Source of the DNA: ZC4RG35 sp040878345
Lineage (GTDB): Bacteria; Actinomycetota; Acidimicrobiia; Spongiisociales; ZC4RG35
Assembly: GCA_040878345.1 (NCBI GenBank)
Contig: JBBDML010000026.1
Location: 7,805-71,804 of the forward strand
Reading direction: 5' to 3'
DNA length: 64,000 bases
The position numbers were made by a program, and so were the translations under genes. Shown here one piece after another: positions 42,944 to 51,439 of this stretch. The notes beneath the pieces are model-generated. The model was given only the letters and a program-made list of their open reading frames with translations, did no database searches and was not told the origin of the DNA. How positions within the stretch are numbered: position 1 is the first letter of the stretch; each line of letters starts with the position of its first letter.

Positions 42944-44632
42944 ATGGACGGTACGGGCATGACGTCCTACCTGGGCGAGACTACGGCGACGGTAGGACAA
43001 GAGAGACGCCCTCATCTCGGGATCGTGACGATCGTGGCGATGCTGGCTCCAGGGCTCGTCGTGTTCGCCTTACCGGCTGTTGATCTGATAGCGAGAAACG
43101 GCGAGTTCTTTGGTGGCGACTTCTCGGCCGGCCGCGACCTCTACTTCCTCGCTGTGCCTCTAATACTGGTCGGATTCGGCCTCTGGGCGGCTGCGGTCAG
43201 GGTGGTCGGTCGCTTCATGTTCATCTGCCACCTGCTGATCACCCCGGGATGGCTGGCGTACACCACACTTGGAGATTGGCGCCGGGCCTTCGGCGGAGTA
43301 ATGGTCGGTCTCGCCATCCTGGCCACAGCCTGGCTCATCCATCGTCGCAATCGAGTCACCGCGATAGGCGGAGTCGGATTGTTCGGTGTCCTGCTGTTGA
43401 TCGGCTCGATTGTGACCACGGTGCTGGAGGTGCGGAGGGATCCGGGGGGCGAGGAATCCGGGTCACCTGTGGCCAGTGCCGCGCCCGCTCCGTCAGCGGA
43501 ACTGCCCAACATCTACCACGTGGTCATGGACGAGTACCAGACCCAGATGTTCGAGACCACCCTCGACGAGAGTGTGCGCGAGGCCCTGGCGGGGTTCACC
43601 TACCTTCCCGATACTCGGACCACCTATGGCAGGACGGAGATGTCCATGGCGTCCATCCTGGGACCCTCCGATTACGACTACACCACCACACCACAAGACT
43701 TTGTGGACGCCTCCCTACGAGGCCCTGAGTCGAGTCTTCAACTACTCCGGCAGATCGGGTACCGCATCACCGGGTTCACTCACATCCCATCGCTGTACGG
43801 CTCACCGTCTCCGTTCGACGAGGCGGTCTTGTTCGAGGACTACGTCGATTTCGACCCGGGTGATGAGTACACGCGTCTCGCCAACTCGCTCTGGGTGTTC
43901 GCCTATATGCCGGGTTCCATCGCCCAACTCCTGCTTCCCGAGGATCACTACGCCCAACTCACCGGTCAGAACCTGCTCCCCGACGACGCCCCACCTGTTT
44001 CTGCTCTGTCCTTTGAGACCTTCATCAACAGGGAGCGTCAGGAGTCGAGCACCGGGCGTTACACACTGATGCACCTGATCCTCCCTCACTTCCCCTACGT
44101 GATGTCCGCCGACTGTGGGTACACCGAGGGCGCAGAGTCCACCCCGGCCGATCAGGCGGCATGCGCGACCAGCCTCATAATCGCTCTAGTCGAGGAGCTG
44201 AAGGCGCTCGATCGATTCGAGTCGTCCGTCATAGTCATCCACGGTGACCACGGCGCTCGATTCGAGGTGAGAAGCGAGGAGTTGGTCAGACTCCCGAACG
44301 ACTTCTTCAGCGAACAATGGAGTGACGCGCGCTCGAGACCGTTGCTGTTGATCAAGCCCGCCGGATCCGACGCCTCATCTTTCAGGATCTCGGATTACGA
44401 GGCATTGCTGACCGACATCATGCCGACCATCTTCGACTCATTGGACGTGCCCTTTGTCGCCCATGATGCGAGGGTGTCGCTGCTGCAGGGCGATCTACCC
44501 CGTCGGGGCACGCGCTATTACCACTTCTACGAAAAAGGCGACGACGGCCTCCCCGACGGCGAGTTGACCCGCTTCATCATCGACAACAGCGAGATCCGCT
44601 ACGACACATCGATCTCTGTTCCCACCGAGTGA
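42944..44632 (+). CDS. Membrane-bound sulfatase-like (alkaline phosphatase superfamily) protein
   Basis: 562 residues. Four to five N-terminal membrane helices, then an extracytoplasmic domain with NIYHVVMDEYQ (metal-Asp region), TTYGRTEMSMASILG (Thr/Ser nucleophile region), HLILPHFPYV and VIVIHGDHGARFE (metal ligands). The layout matches LtaS/phosphoethanolamine-transferase-like enzymes or arylsulfatases. It may transfer a phospho-group onto a surface glycan. The ATG at 42959 is an alternative start. Confidence 0.75.
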   Translation: MDGTGMTSYLGETTATVGQERRPHLGIVTIVAMLAPGLVVFALPAVDLIARNGEFFGGDFSAGRDLYFLAVPLILVGFGLWAAAVRVVGRFMFICHLLITPGWLAYTTLGDWRRAFGGVMVGLAILATAWLIHRRNRVTAIGGVGLFGVLLLIGSIVTTVLEVRRDPGGEESGSPVASAAPAPSAELPNIYHVVMDEYQTQMFETTLDESVREALAGFTYLPDTRTTYGRTEMSMASILGPSDYDYTTTPQDFVDASLRGPESSLQLLRQIGYRITGFTHIPSLYGSPSPFDEAVLFEDYVDFDPGDEYTRLANSLWVFAYMPGSIAQLLLPEDHYAQLTGQNLLPDDAPPVSALSFETFINRERQESSTGRYTLMHLILPHFPYVMSADCGYTEGAESTPADQAACATSLIIALVEELKALDRFESSVIVIHGDHGARFEVRSEELVRLPNDFFSEQWSDARSRPLLLIKPAGSDASSFRISDYEALLTDIMPTIFDSLDVPFVAHDARVSLLQGDLPRRGTRYYHFYEKGDDGLPDGELTRFIIDNSEIRYDTSISVPTE

Positions 44633-44826
44633 GCGAAGACAGTCCAAAAGGGCTGTGGGCGATGGTTGAGGTGGGTTTTGTTTGGTAGGCGGGGCAATGC
44701 CGTGAAGGGGATGGGATCCTGAGAACGTCTATCCGTTCGAGTTCCGGTCGCACTCGCAACAGGGCCAGGCCCTCGGGATGCAATCTACTATGTGACCCTC
44801 CATCCGTCCGATCGGGGACAGCGCAC

Positions 44827-45615
44827 ATGCGAGACTTCGACGCCTTTTGCAAGAAACAACCCAGTCACCAGAACGCGGTCGACATCTTTCGGTCGAGTTG
44901 GAAGGCAGCGTTTCCCAGCAAGCTCGAGATCGAAGCGGGGACGAAGAACGTCTTCGAGAACCACATCGTGGAACGCGTCGATGCAGCGCTGTCGACTGGA
45001 GTCCGGGGGTCACGAGTCCTCGAGATCGGACCCTACGAGGGTCACTACACGTACCAGCTGGAGCAGCTGGAAGTGGAGTCGATTACTGCCGTCGAGGTGA
45101 ACGTCAAGAATTACCTGAAGTGCCTGATTGTTAAGGAAGTCTGTGGCCTGCGCGCCTCCTTCTTGCTCGGTGATTTCATGCAGATGGAGCCACGCCAACT
45201 TAAGGGATACGATCTCTGCTTTGCCGCGGGGGTGCTCTATCACCAGACCGATCCGCTGGAGATGCTGAAGAAGATGTCCGACGTGGCCGATCGGCTGTAC
45301 GTGTGGACGCACGTCTACGGAGACGTCATCGACCGCGACATGCAGGCATACCCGAACTTCGCCGGGGGAATCGTCGTGGAAAAGGAGCTCATGGGCTACT
45401 CCTGCCTGCACTACTGCCGCTCCTATCTCTGGAAGAACGACGATCAGCCTCCGAAGGAGTTCTCCGGTGGTCCGCAGAGCTTCGCGTACTGGCTGCGCAA
45501 GAGCGATCTCCTCGCGTTTCTCGATCTGCTCGGGTACAAGCGGATCTCGATCCTGATCGACTCGGAGACGCATGCCGCCGGGCCGGTGTTGGCGCTGACG
45601 GCGGAGCGGTCCTGA
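44827..45615 (+). CDS. SAM-dependent methyltransferase
   Basis: 262 residues. The SAM motif SRVLEIGPYEGHYTYQLEQL, the acidic loop AVEVNVKNYLKC, and FAAGVLYHQTDPLEMLKKM as in DUF1698-type small-molecule/sugar methyltransferases. The surrounding DNA looks less GC-rich than the rest of the window, which suggests acquisition. The 194-nt upstream gap shows a weak hairpin near 44639-44656 and no other feature. Confidence 0.82.
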   Translation: MRDFDAFCKKQPSHQNAVDIFRSSWKAAFPSKLEIEAGTKNVFENHIVERVDAALSTGVRGSRVLEIGPYEGHYTYQLEQLEVESITAVEVNVKNYLKCLIVKEVCGLRASFLLGDFMQMEPRQLKGYDLCFAAGVLYHQTDPLEMLKKMSDVADRLYVWTHVYGDVIDRDMQAYPNFAGGIVVEKELMGYSCLHYCRSYLWKNDDQPPKEFSGGPQSFAYWLRKSDLLAFLDLLGYKRISILIDSETHAAGPVLALTAERS

Positions 45616-46196
45616 TCGATGGCCTCTTCCTCACTCCATCCCCTCAAGGAGTGGAGCCTCCGGAAAGGCTTGCCAACCAGGTCGTCACCGAGGTCCGACG
45701 ACTGGAAATACTTTCGTCTGGATCGGACCGGAGGATTCGGTCATCCGATCCGCGCGGCCTATACCACCTGGAAGTCACCCACTGGCGATCGCGTGGCTTC
45801 TGATATGAGGGATGATTGTCGTTTTGAGTTTCAAAGCCTGAAACACGAAGTCGACTGGGAGACCCTACGCGGTTTGTACCACTGGTCTGATGTCTTCCTC
45901 GCCTGTCCCAGATCCCAGGAAGGCTTCTACCTTCCGAGTCTCGAGGCGTTCGCCGCCGGATCCGTCCTCATACCCCGGATGTCGGAGGGAACATGGCCTC
46001 CTGCAGGTTCGACGTGAACTGCGTGGAGGTCGGGTATCAATTGCAGCAGTATTACTCGAGCGCTCTCCATGCACCAGCGGCGGCCGAGCAAGCACAGATC
46101 GAGTCGTTCCGCCAGTCCGCGTACTCGGTTGGGCCTGAATTCGATCTGAGGCTGGAGGGCGAGCGGTTTGCCGACCTTCTGGAAGAGATCTGCTGA
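45615..46196 (+). pseudogene. Remnant of a GT4 glycosyltransferase
   Basis: Glycosyltransferase-like residues appear in alternating frames: frame A from 45615 (IDGLFLTPSPQGVEPPERLA, ending near 45800), frame B about 45800-45985 (WETLRGLYHWSDVFLACPRS, then EGFYLPSLEAFAAGSVLIPR), and frame A again from about 45985 (TPDVGGNMASCRFDVNC...). The middle parts contain the EGFYLPSLEA and PDxGGN...C...NC features of GT-B enzymes. Total length is only about 190 codons, so there is also internal loss. At least two frameshifts; no working product expected. Confidence 0.7.
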
Positions 46197-46270
46197 CCTC
46201 ACGGACATGGTGGACATAATGCTCCCCGGTGGTGCTGCTGCAGGCGATCCCTCAGGCACCCTGAGATGCC

Positions 46271-49200
46271 CTATCTTCCAACCGTGGGCGCGTAGCGCAG
46301 ATCTCCCCGCGTCGATGCGCCGCCAACGTGGGCACCTAGCCGCCTCGCGTGCAAGACAGTCCTGTACAGATGCTCGTACTCCTTGCCCATGTCACGTGTG
46401 GTTGGGACCCCTCCGATGTCGATCTCGGCTGCCACGCGCTCATACTCAATCGGGTCGGCCGCAACCTGGAGGACGAGATCAAGTGCCCCTTCGGGGTCTT
46501 CGGTGTCGACGAGCCAACCCCCGCCGTGGCGCCCAATTCTCTCCCCAAGGGCGCCAAGCCGACTCGCGAGGACGGGAATCCCCGCCGCCAACGCCTCGGT
46601 GAGGGTGTGGGAGTAGGTCTCCGCCCAGATCGAGAACAGTCCCACGAAGGAGGGACGGATCTGTCGCACCAGGTCGTTGAATGCATCGCGCGAGTAGATC
46701 CCGTGCCACACGCCCAGGTCCTGGTACTCCTCAGCCAGATCGCCGACGATGTGAAACTCCAGCCGATTGGTTATGTCGAGGTCCCGAAGACGCCGGACGA
46801 AGTCGGCCCCCTTATGGACGTTGAGGTTCCCTGGCAAGAGGATGCGTATCGGCTCGCCGAGTGAGGGTTTGGTCGCGAGCCGCAGTTGCTGGAGATCACG
46901 CCCGTGCTCTATAACCTCGAATCGAACGTTGGCGAGCTCGGGATATGAAGCCAGGTAGATCGTCCGCGCCGTCTCCGAAGTCGTGACGAACGCATCGACG
47001 ATGGAGAAGAGCCGGCGCCCGCGTTCCCTCCACGTGTACACCCATTCGTGTTTGAGCGGCGGTGCATCGGACAACCATCGCATCGGCAGGCGACACGTCC
47101 CGGCGCCGGGGGTACAGGTGCCACCACAGAATCGGTCCCTCTCGTCGAGGAGATGGATCGTTGGACACGATAGGTAGAAGTCGTGGAACGAGACGACGAC
47201 GGGAATCCCTATGGCTCGTGCCACATGGGGGAGGTCGAAGGTGTGCCCGATGAGATGCCGCACGTGAACCAACTCGATGGCGTGTCTCACCAAGAGACCC
47301 GCGACGTACTCTCGATAATCGGCTCGTGACTCCTCGATGACTCTCACCGGCGAGGAGAGTCGGAAGCTCTCGAGCTCTTCCAGGCCATCACTGCCGAGAC
47401 GAGACACCACCAGTTTGCTGGCGTCGGAAGTGAGCACGAAGGTCTCGTACTCCGCCTGTAGCGCGGTCATCAAATCGAGATTGGTCGCTGGGGTTCCCCC
47501 CGCTCCCTCGTGGATCACGAACAGAACGCGAGTCCTCACACGGGGATTCTTTCGCAGGTGGGCGAATGCCTCCCCTACGGCGCTCCTGCTAGTGGCCAGG
47601 GTCGCCGACCCGAGGAACTGGCCCACCAGATACCCGTAATCGGGGTAGAACTCATCGAGCTTTTTCCGACCGGCCTGGAGCAGCAGAGCGCGTTCCGAAC
47701 CGAAGCTCTTCGCCTTCTCGTGGAACACGTAGGTCGCATCGTCGATGATGTGTCGCCAACCTGCCCGCAGGGCCCGCATGCAGAGGTCGTTCTCCTCTCC
47801 GTAGCCCCTGGGGAATGCATTGGAGTCGAAGAAGCCAACCGTGCGCAATAGATCGCGCTTGATGTACATGCAAAAACCGTTGCCGGTCGGACCTTCGGGA
47901 TGCAGGCGCCGACTGAGCCTTGTCACGGCTCGACCGATGTCGTCCTTGATCGCATCCGGTGGGAGCGGGTTCTCGATTTCGACCTCCGGGGCCGAGAAAG
48001 CCCCAGCGTTGTTGGAGAAAGGAGTCACCGTCCCCACTCGAGGGTCGGAGTAGGCAGCGAGACGCATGTTCTGCAGCCATCCCGGCGTGACTTCGGTGTC
48101 GCTGTTCAGGATTACGACGTCTCCATCGGTCTCCGTGAATCCTCGGTTTACGGTGCGGACGAAGCCCAGGTTCTCCGGATTGGAAAGGACGAGGACCCTG
48201 TCGCTGGCATACCGCCCAAGGACCTGAGGGATTCGCTCATCGGTGCTTGCGTCGTCGATGATTACCACATGGGCATCCGCAGGGGTGTTCCGTATCACTG
48301 AGGCCAGGCACCGTTCCACTGAGTCGGGCGCGTTGTACACCGGGATGATCACGGTCGGCATGTCGGTGGCCTGCATGCGAGCAAGCTGGTCTGCAACCAT
48401 CACCGACCCGGGCACCGAGGCCTGTTCCGCCGATAGGGACGATCGGGTCTGGGCCGGCATCGTCCGCCCGCGGCTCGACCGTATCAGACGGAACACAGGA
48501 CGGAACACGCTGGCGAGGGTAAGCCCCAGACGTACCACTCGGCGGGAGCGCAGCTCGGTGTACTGCCACTCCGCCGAACTGGCGGACTGCTGAGCCTCTT
48601 TCAGCTGGAGCCGCATCTCCGAGAACTCGTCGAGGATGACCGTTTGGCGGGCGTTGGAGGCCTCCAACTGGTCGAGATGGTCCTGCAGTGTCCGTCTTTC
48701 CTCCTCCAGCTTGCCTAGCTCCTCGACGAGGGCTGCTCGCTCGTTGGTGACGGCAGTCAGAAGCTCGCCCAGCTGTTCGATCTTCTCCTGGAGTGAGGCA
48801 CTGGCATGTCTTTCAACCGGATCGCCAGGTGAGCCTGGGTCCCGGTACCACTGACCCCGAAAGCCCTGACATGCGAGACGAGTCGAAGGCTCGTCGGGAG
48901 CCTCTGTCAGCTGTCGGAAGAGCTCATTGGCCATGATCATCCTGGGTCCGACGCCAATGGCCTCTGCGGTCGTCGTGAGGAGCTCGGAGGAGACGAATTC
49001 GACGGCCTCCTGCAGTTCCGCCTTTCCCGGTTCAGGCAGTCCGATGAATGAGGCGATGCGCCGAACGGTGAGGCCGGGGTCGCCTAACACATCCATGATG
49101 GGCAAGACGAGACATCGGGAGCCGTTGAGGGTTGCGTCCACCATGTATCGGGTCCACAGGTCTGCAGAATGCTCAGGGTCGAATCCATTCCTCCGTTGGA

Positions 49201-49618
49201 GTGAGAGGGCGACGAGCTGAGGGTCACGGAGAGGCATGAGCAGCCCGTCAATCTCCGCCACCGAGCGCCAGAAAGGCATGAGAATCGACATCCGGGGGTC
49301 CTTCCAACCGAAGGGATGTTCCGGGTCGGTCAACCGCTCGACGAGCGCTCGGGCCTGGCGCCGAACGTCGTCCAGCGACGAGCTGTGCTCCCATCCATGC
49401 CACAGGGTGGGTGGTTCGGACCAAGATCCGCCGAGTAGCCCGAGGACCTCATCATTCAACGACTTGATCGCCTCGTTCTCACAGAAGCCCCTTGGGTTCT
49501 CTGCGGAGCCAGGCATCAACTCCTCGGGTGGTCGCAGACTCACTCCGGCGATGTTGGCCAGCCGCGCCACGATCGAAGTACCGCTGCAATGCATCCCGGC
49601 GATGGCGACGATCCCCAT
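46271..49618 (-). CDS. Giant sulfotransferase-GT2-GT4 fusion
   Basis: 1115 residues. About 1-205: sulfotransferase-like P-loop domain (GMHCSGTSIVARLANIAGV, FGWKDPRMSILMPFW). About 270-350: charged coiled coil. About 415-700: GT2 (VIIPVYNAPDSVERCLASVI, IIDDASTDERIPQV, LNSDTEVTPGWLQNMRLA, GYGEENDLCMRAL). About 715-1090: GT4 (RVLFVIHEGAGGTPATNLDL, LPGNLNVHKGADFVRRLRD, FSIWAETYSHTLTEALAAGI). All three domains look intact. It could sulfate and extend a surface glycan in one protein. No membrane segment, so peripheral or cytoplasmic. Confidence 0.85.
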   Translation of the reverse strand: MGIVAIAGMHCSGTSIVARLANIAGVSLRPPEELMPGSAENPRGFCENEAIKSLNDEVLGLLGGSWSEPPTLWHGWEHSSSLDDVRRQARALVERLTDPEHPFGWKDPRMSILMPFWRSVAEIDGLLMPLRDPQLVALSLQRRNGFDPEHSADLWTRYMVDATLNGSRCLVLPIMDVLGDPGLTVRRIASFIGLPEPGKAELQEAVEFVSSELLTTTAEAIGVGPRMIMANELFRQLTEAPDEPSTRLACQGFRGQWYRDPGSPGDPVERHASASLQEKIEQLGELLTAVTNERAALVEELGKLEEERRTLQDHLDQLEASNARQTVILDEFSEMRLQLKEAQQSASSAEWQYTELRSRRVVRLGLTLASVFRPVFRLIRSSRGRTMPAQTRSSLSAEQASVPGSVMVADQLARMQATDMPTVIIPVYNAPDSVERCLASVIRNTPADAHVVIIDDASTDERIPQVLGRYASDRVLVLSNPENLGFVRTVNRGFTETDGDVVILNSDTEVTPGWLQNMRLAAYSDPRVGTVTPFSNNAGAFSAPEVEIENPLPPDAIKDDIGRAVTRLSRRLHPEGPTGNGFCMYIKRDLLRTVGFFDSNAFPRGYGEENDLCMRALRAGWRHIIDDATYVFHEKAKSFGSERALLLQAGRKKLDEFYPDYGYLVGQFLGSATLATSRSAVGEAFAHLRKNPRVRTRVLFVIHEGAGGTPATNLDLMTALQAEYETFVLTSDASKLVVSRLGSDGLEELESFRLSSPVRVIEESRADYREYVAGLLVRHAIELVHVRHLIGHTFDLPHVARAIGIPVVVSFHDFYLSCPTIHLLDERDRFCGGTCTPGAGTCRLPMRWLSDAPPLKHEWVYTWRERGRRLFSIVDAFVTTSETARTIYLASYPELANVRFEVIEHGRDLQQLRLATKPSLGEPIRILLPGNLNVHKGADFVRRLRDLDITNRLEFHIVGDLAEEYQDLGVWHGIYSRDAFNDLVRQIRPSFVGLFSIWAETYSHTLTEALAAGIPVLASRLGALGERIGRHGGGWLVDTEDPEGALDLVLQVAADPIEYERVAAEIDIGGVPTTRDMGKEYEHLYRTVLHARRLGAHVGGASTRGDLRYAPTVGR

Positions 49619-49816
49619 CTCAGCGCTCCGAAACGGTGATGAGAGTTGGTCCCGTCCCGAAATGGATCACGTTCTCAGGAGCGGTGGGCTCATGGCTCGT
49701 CGGTGAGTAAACCGGAGCCGAAGTGGTTATCGCGACAGGGATGAGGATCCACAGATCTTACCCGAGCAAGACACGCGACCCGCAGCCTGTGAAGAGGTCT
49801 CATCGCTTCCGGATGG

Positions 49817-51439
49817 TCAGCAGAGTCGCGTTCGGGGAGGGTGATGAGCCACGTAACGACGCTTAACCGTCGTCGATGTGGTTGAACGGGCATTGGGCGA
49901 GAATATGTTGGGCATCAGCTCCCTCACCCGAGCCTCCCAGGAGTCCGCAAGAAGGAGCCTCTCGCCGTTGACAAGTTTCATCCGCCGCGCCGTGTCGAGC
50001 GCAACTATGAGCTCTCCGCACACGACACCATCCAATCCCTCTAGTGAGCGAAGTGGGGGAGCGGCGACAGGGACCCCCGAGGCCAGGTACTCGTACACCT
50101 TTAAGGGGCTGATCGCGTGTGTGGTCTCATTGACCTTGAAGGGGATGATCCCCACGTCGAAGCGCTGCAGGTAGGCGGGCAGCTCACTCTGTGGTTTGAG
50201 GCCCAGGAAGTGGACGTTGGGGGGCATCTCCGGTCGGGGCGCCTTGTCGTCGCCGATGATGACCACGGCAGCATCGGGGAAAGCCAAGGCAACCTCCCGC
50301 AACGCCACCCAATCGAACCAGTCTCCGTAGAGGGAGCCGTGATAGCCGATGATGGTCTCGGCCTCGGGGAGGTCATGGGGTCTCGGGGGGAGCTCCACTC
50401 CGAAGATCTCGGCGTTGACCGCATTGGGCACCAGGATGGCATGCCGGCCCATGCGTCGCAGACGCTCGACCAGGTCGGGGGCCGAGGCGATGAGCCGACC
50501 GGCGCTCTCCACGAGCTGATTCTCCAGATCCGGCCGAAACCAGTCTCCGCCCAGTGAGGGATCCGACCAGTCGTCGATCAGGTCGTAGACCAGCTCCCAG
50601 CCGAGGTCCTGTAGGGCGAAGCCATGACCGATCAGAGGTGCTGCCGGCGCCTCGACGAGGACCAACCCAGATCGAGCCGCCCTGTCATGGTGGGCAGCGG
50701 GGTCGAAATCGCCCACCCGGTACTGCTCCAGGTTGGGGTGGATGTAACGCAGCCCCAGGTCCACCGTCTCTTGGGCGTCGTAGAGCGAGACCAGTGTGAC
50801 GTGGTATCCCTGACGTAGCAGCTCCAGGGCGAGTTGGGTGCTGCGGGCCCCGCCGCCGATGTCATGCATTGGGACCGCGGCGAGGATCACCACCGGCTCT
50901 GTGGCGATCTCATCGCTTCGCCTGGTGGGTGCCGTACCCGGTGGCAGTGGGAGCAGCCCTATGCGATGACCGGCGTCCCTGATCCGGGCCAGGAGCCCGG
51001 GCAGTGGGCTCGACCCGACGGGCACACCCCCCAACTCGGCGAGGTCTGAGGACCGCATGGCGATCAGCCGTGGCCCCACGACAGGCTCTGCTCGTCGGCG
51101 GTCGATCAGCCGAGGACCCGGTGTCTCACCGACCACCGCCGCTCCGATCTCGGGGTCGGCGAGCAACGCTCGGACTCGCGCCCGGAGCTCCGTGCCCACC
51201 GGTCGTTCGGGATCCTCGACGAGCTCGACATCGTCCGGCGTGGCTCCCGCGGGGAGGGTGAGCCGGACCCGGTACGTGTCCGGTGTCACCGCCAGCCAGC
51301 GTTTGGCCAGTCGCGGGTCCTCCAAGAAGACGTCGACGTTGACCCTGGCGTGCCGGGAATGCTGATGGAGCCGGTACCGGGCCATGACCCGATCCGGGAT
51401 CAGGGGGCGGAGCAGGCGCTTGGTCGCCAGGATCACCAT
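49817..51439 (-). CDS. Glycosyltransferase (GT4-like) with N-terminal extension
   Basis: 540 residues from the ATG at 51439; GTG at 51436 would give a GTGA overlap with the preceding gene and is equally possible. The N-terminal 170 residues are not recognised. From about residue 180: AAVPMHDIGGGARSTQLALE, IGYHGSLYGDWFDWVALREV, FDVGIIPFKVNETTHAISPL and VYEYLASGVPVAAPPLRSLE are GT-B/GT4-type. The long open frame further upstream is the next gene read in another frame. The 198-nt region downstream (49619-49816) shows nothing recognisable. Confidence 0.82.
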   Translation of the reverse strand: MVILATKRLLRPLIPDRVMARYRLHQHSRHARVNVDVFLEDPRLAKRWLAVTPDTYRVRLTLPAGATPDDVELVEDPERPVGTELRARVRALLADPEIGAAVVGETPGPRLIDRRRAEPVVGPRLIAMRSSDLAELGGVPVGSSPLPGLLARIRDAGHRIGLLPLPPGTAPTRRSDEIATEPVVILAAVPMHDIGGGARSTQLALELLRQGYHVTLVSLYDAQETVDLGLRYIHPNLEQYRVGDFDPAAHHDRAARSGLVLVEAPAAPLIGHGFALQDLGWELVYDLIDDWSDPSLGGDWFRPDLENQLVESAGRLIASAPDLVERLRRMGRHAILVPNAVNAEIFGVELPPRPHDLPEAETIIGYHGSLYGDWFDWVALREVALAFPDAAVVIIGDDKAPRPEMPPNVHFLGLKPQSELPAYLQRFDVGIIPFKVNETTHAISPLKVYEYLASGVPVAAPPLRSLEGLDGVVCGELIVALDTARRMKLVNGERLLLADSWEARVRELMPNIFSPNARSTTSTTVKRRYVAHHPPRTRLC

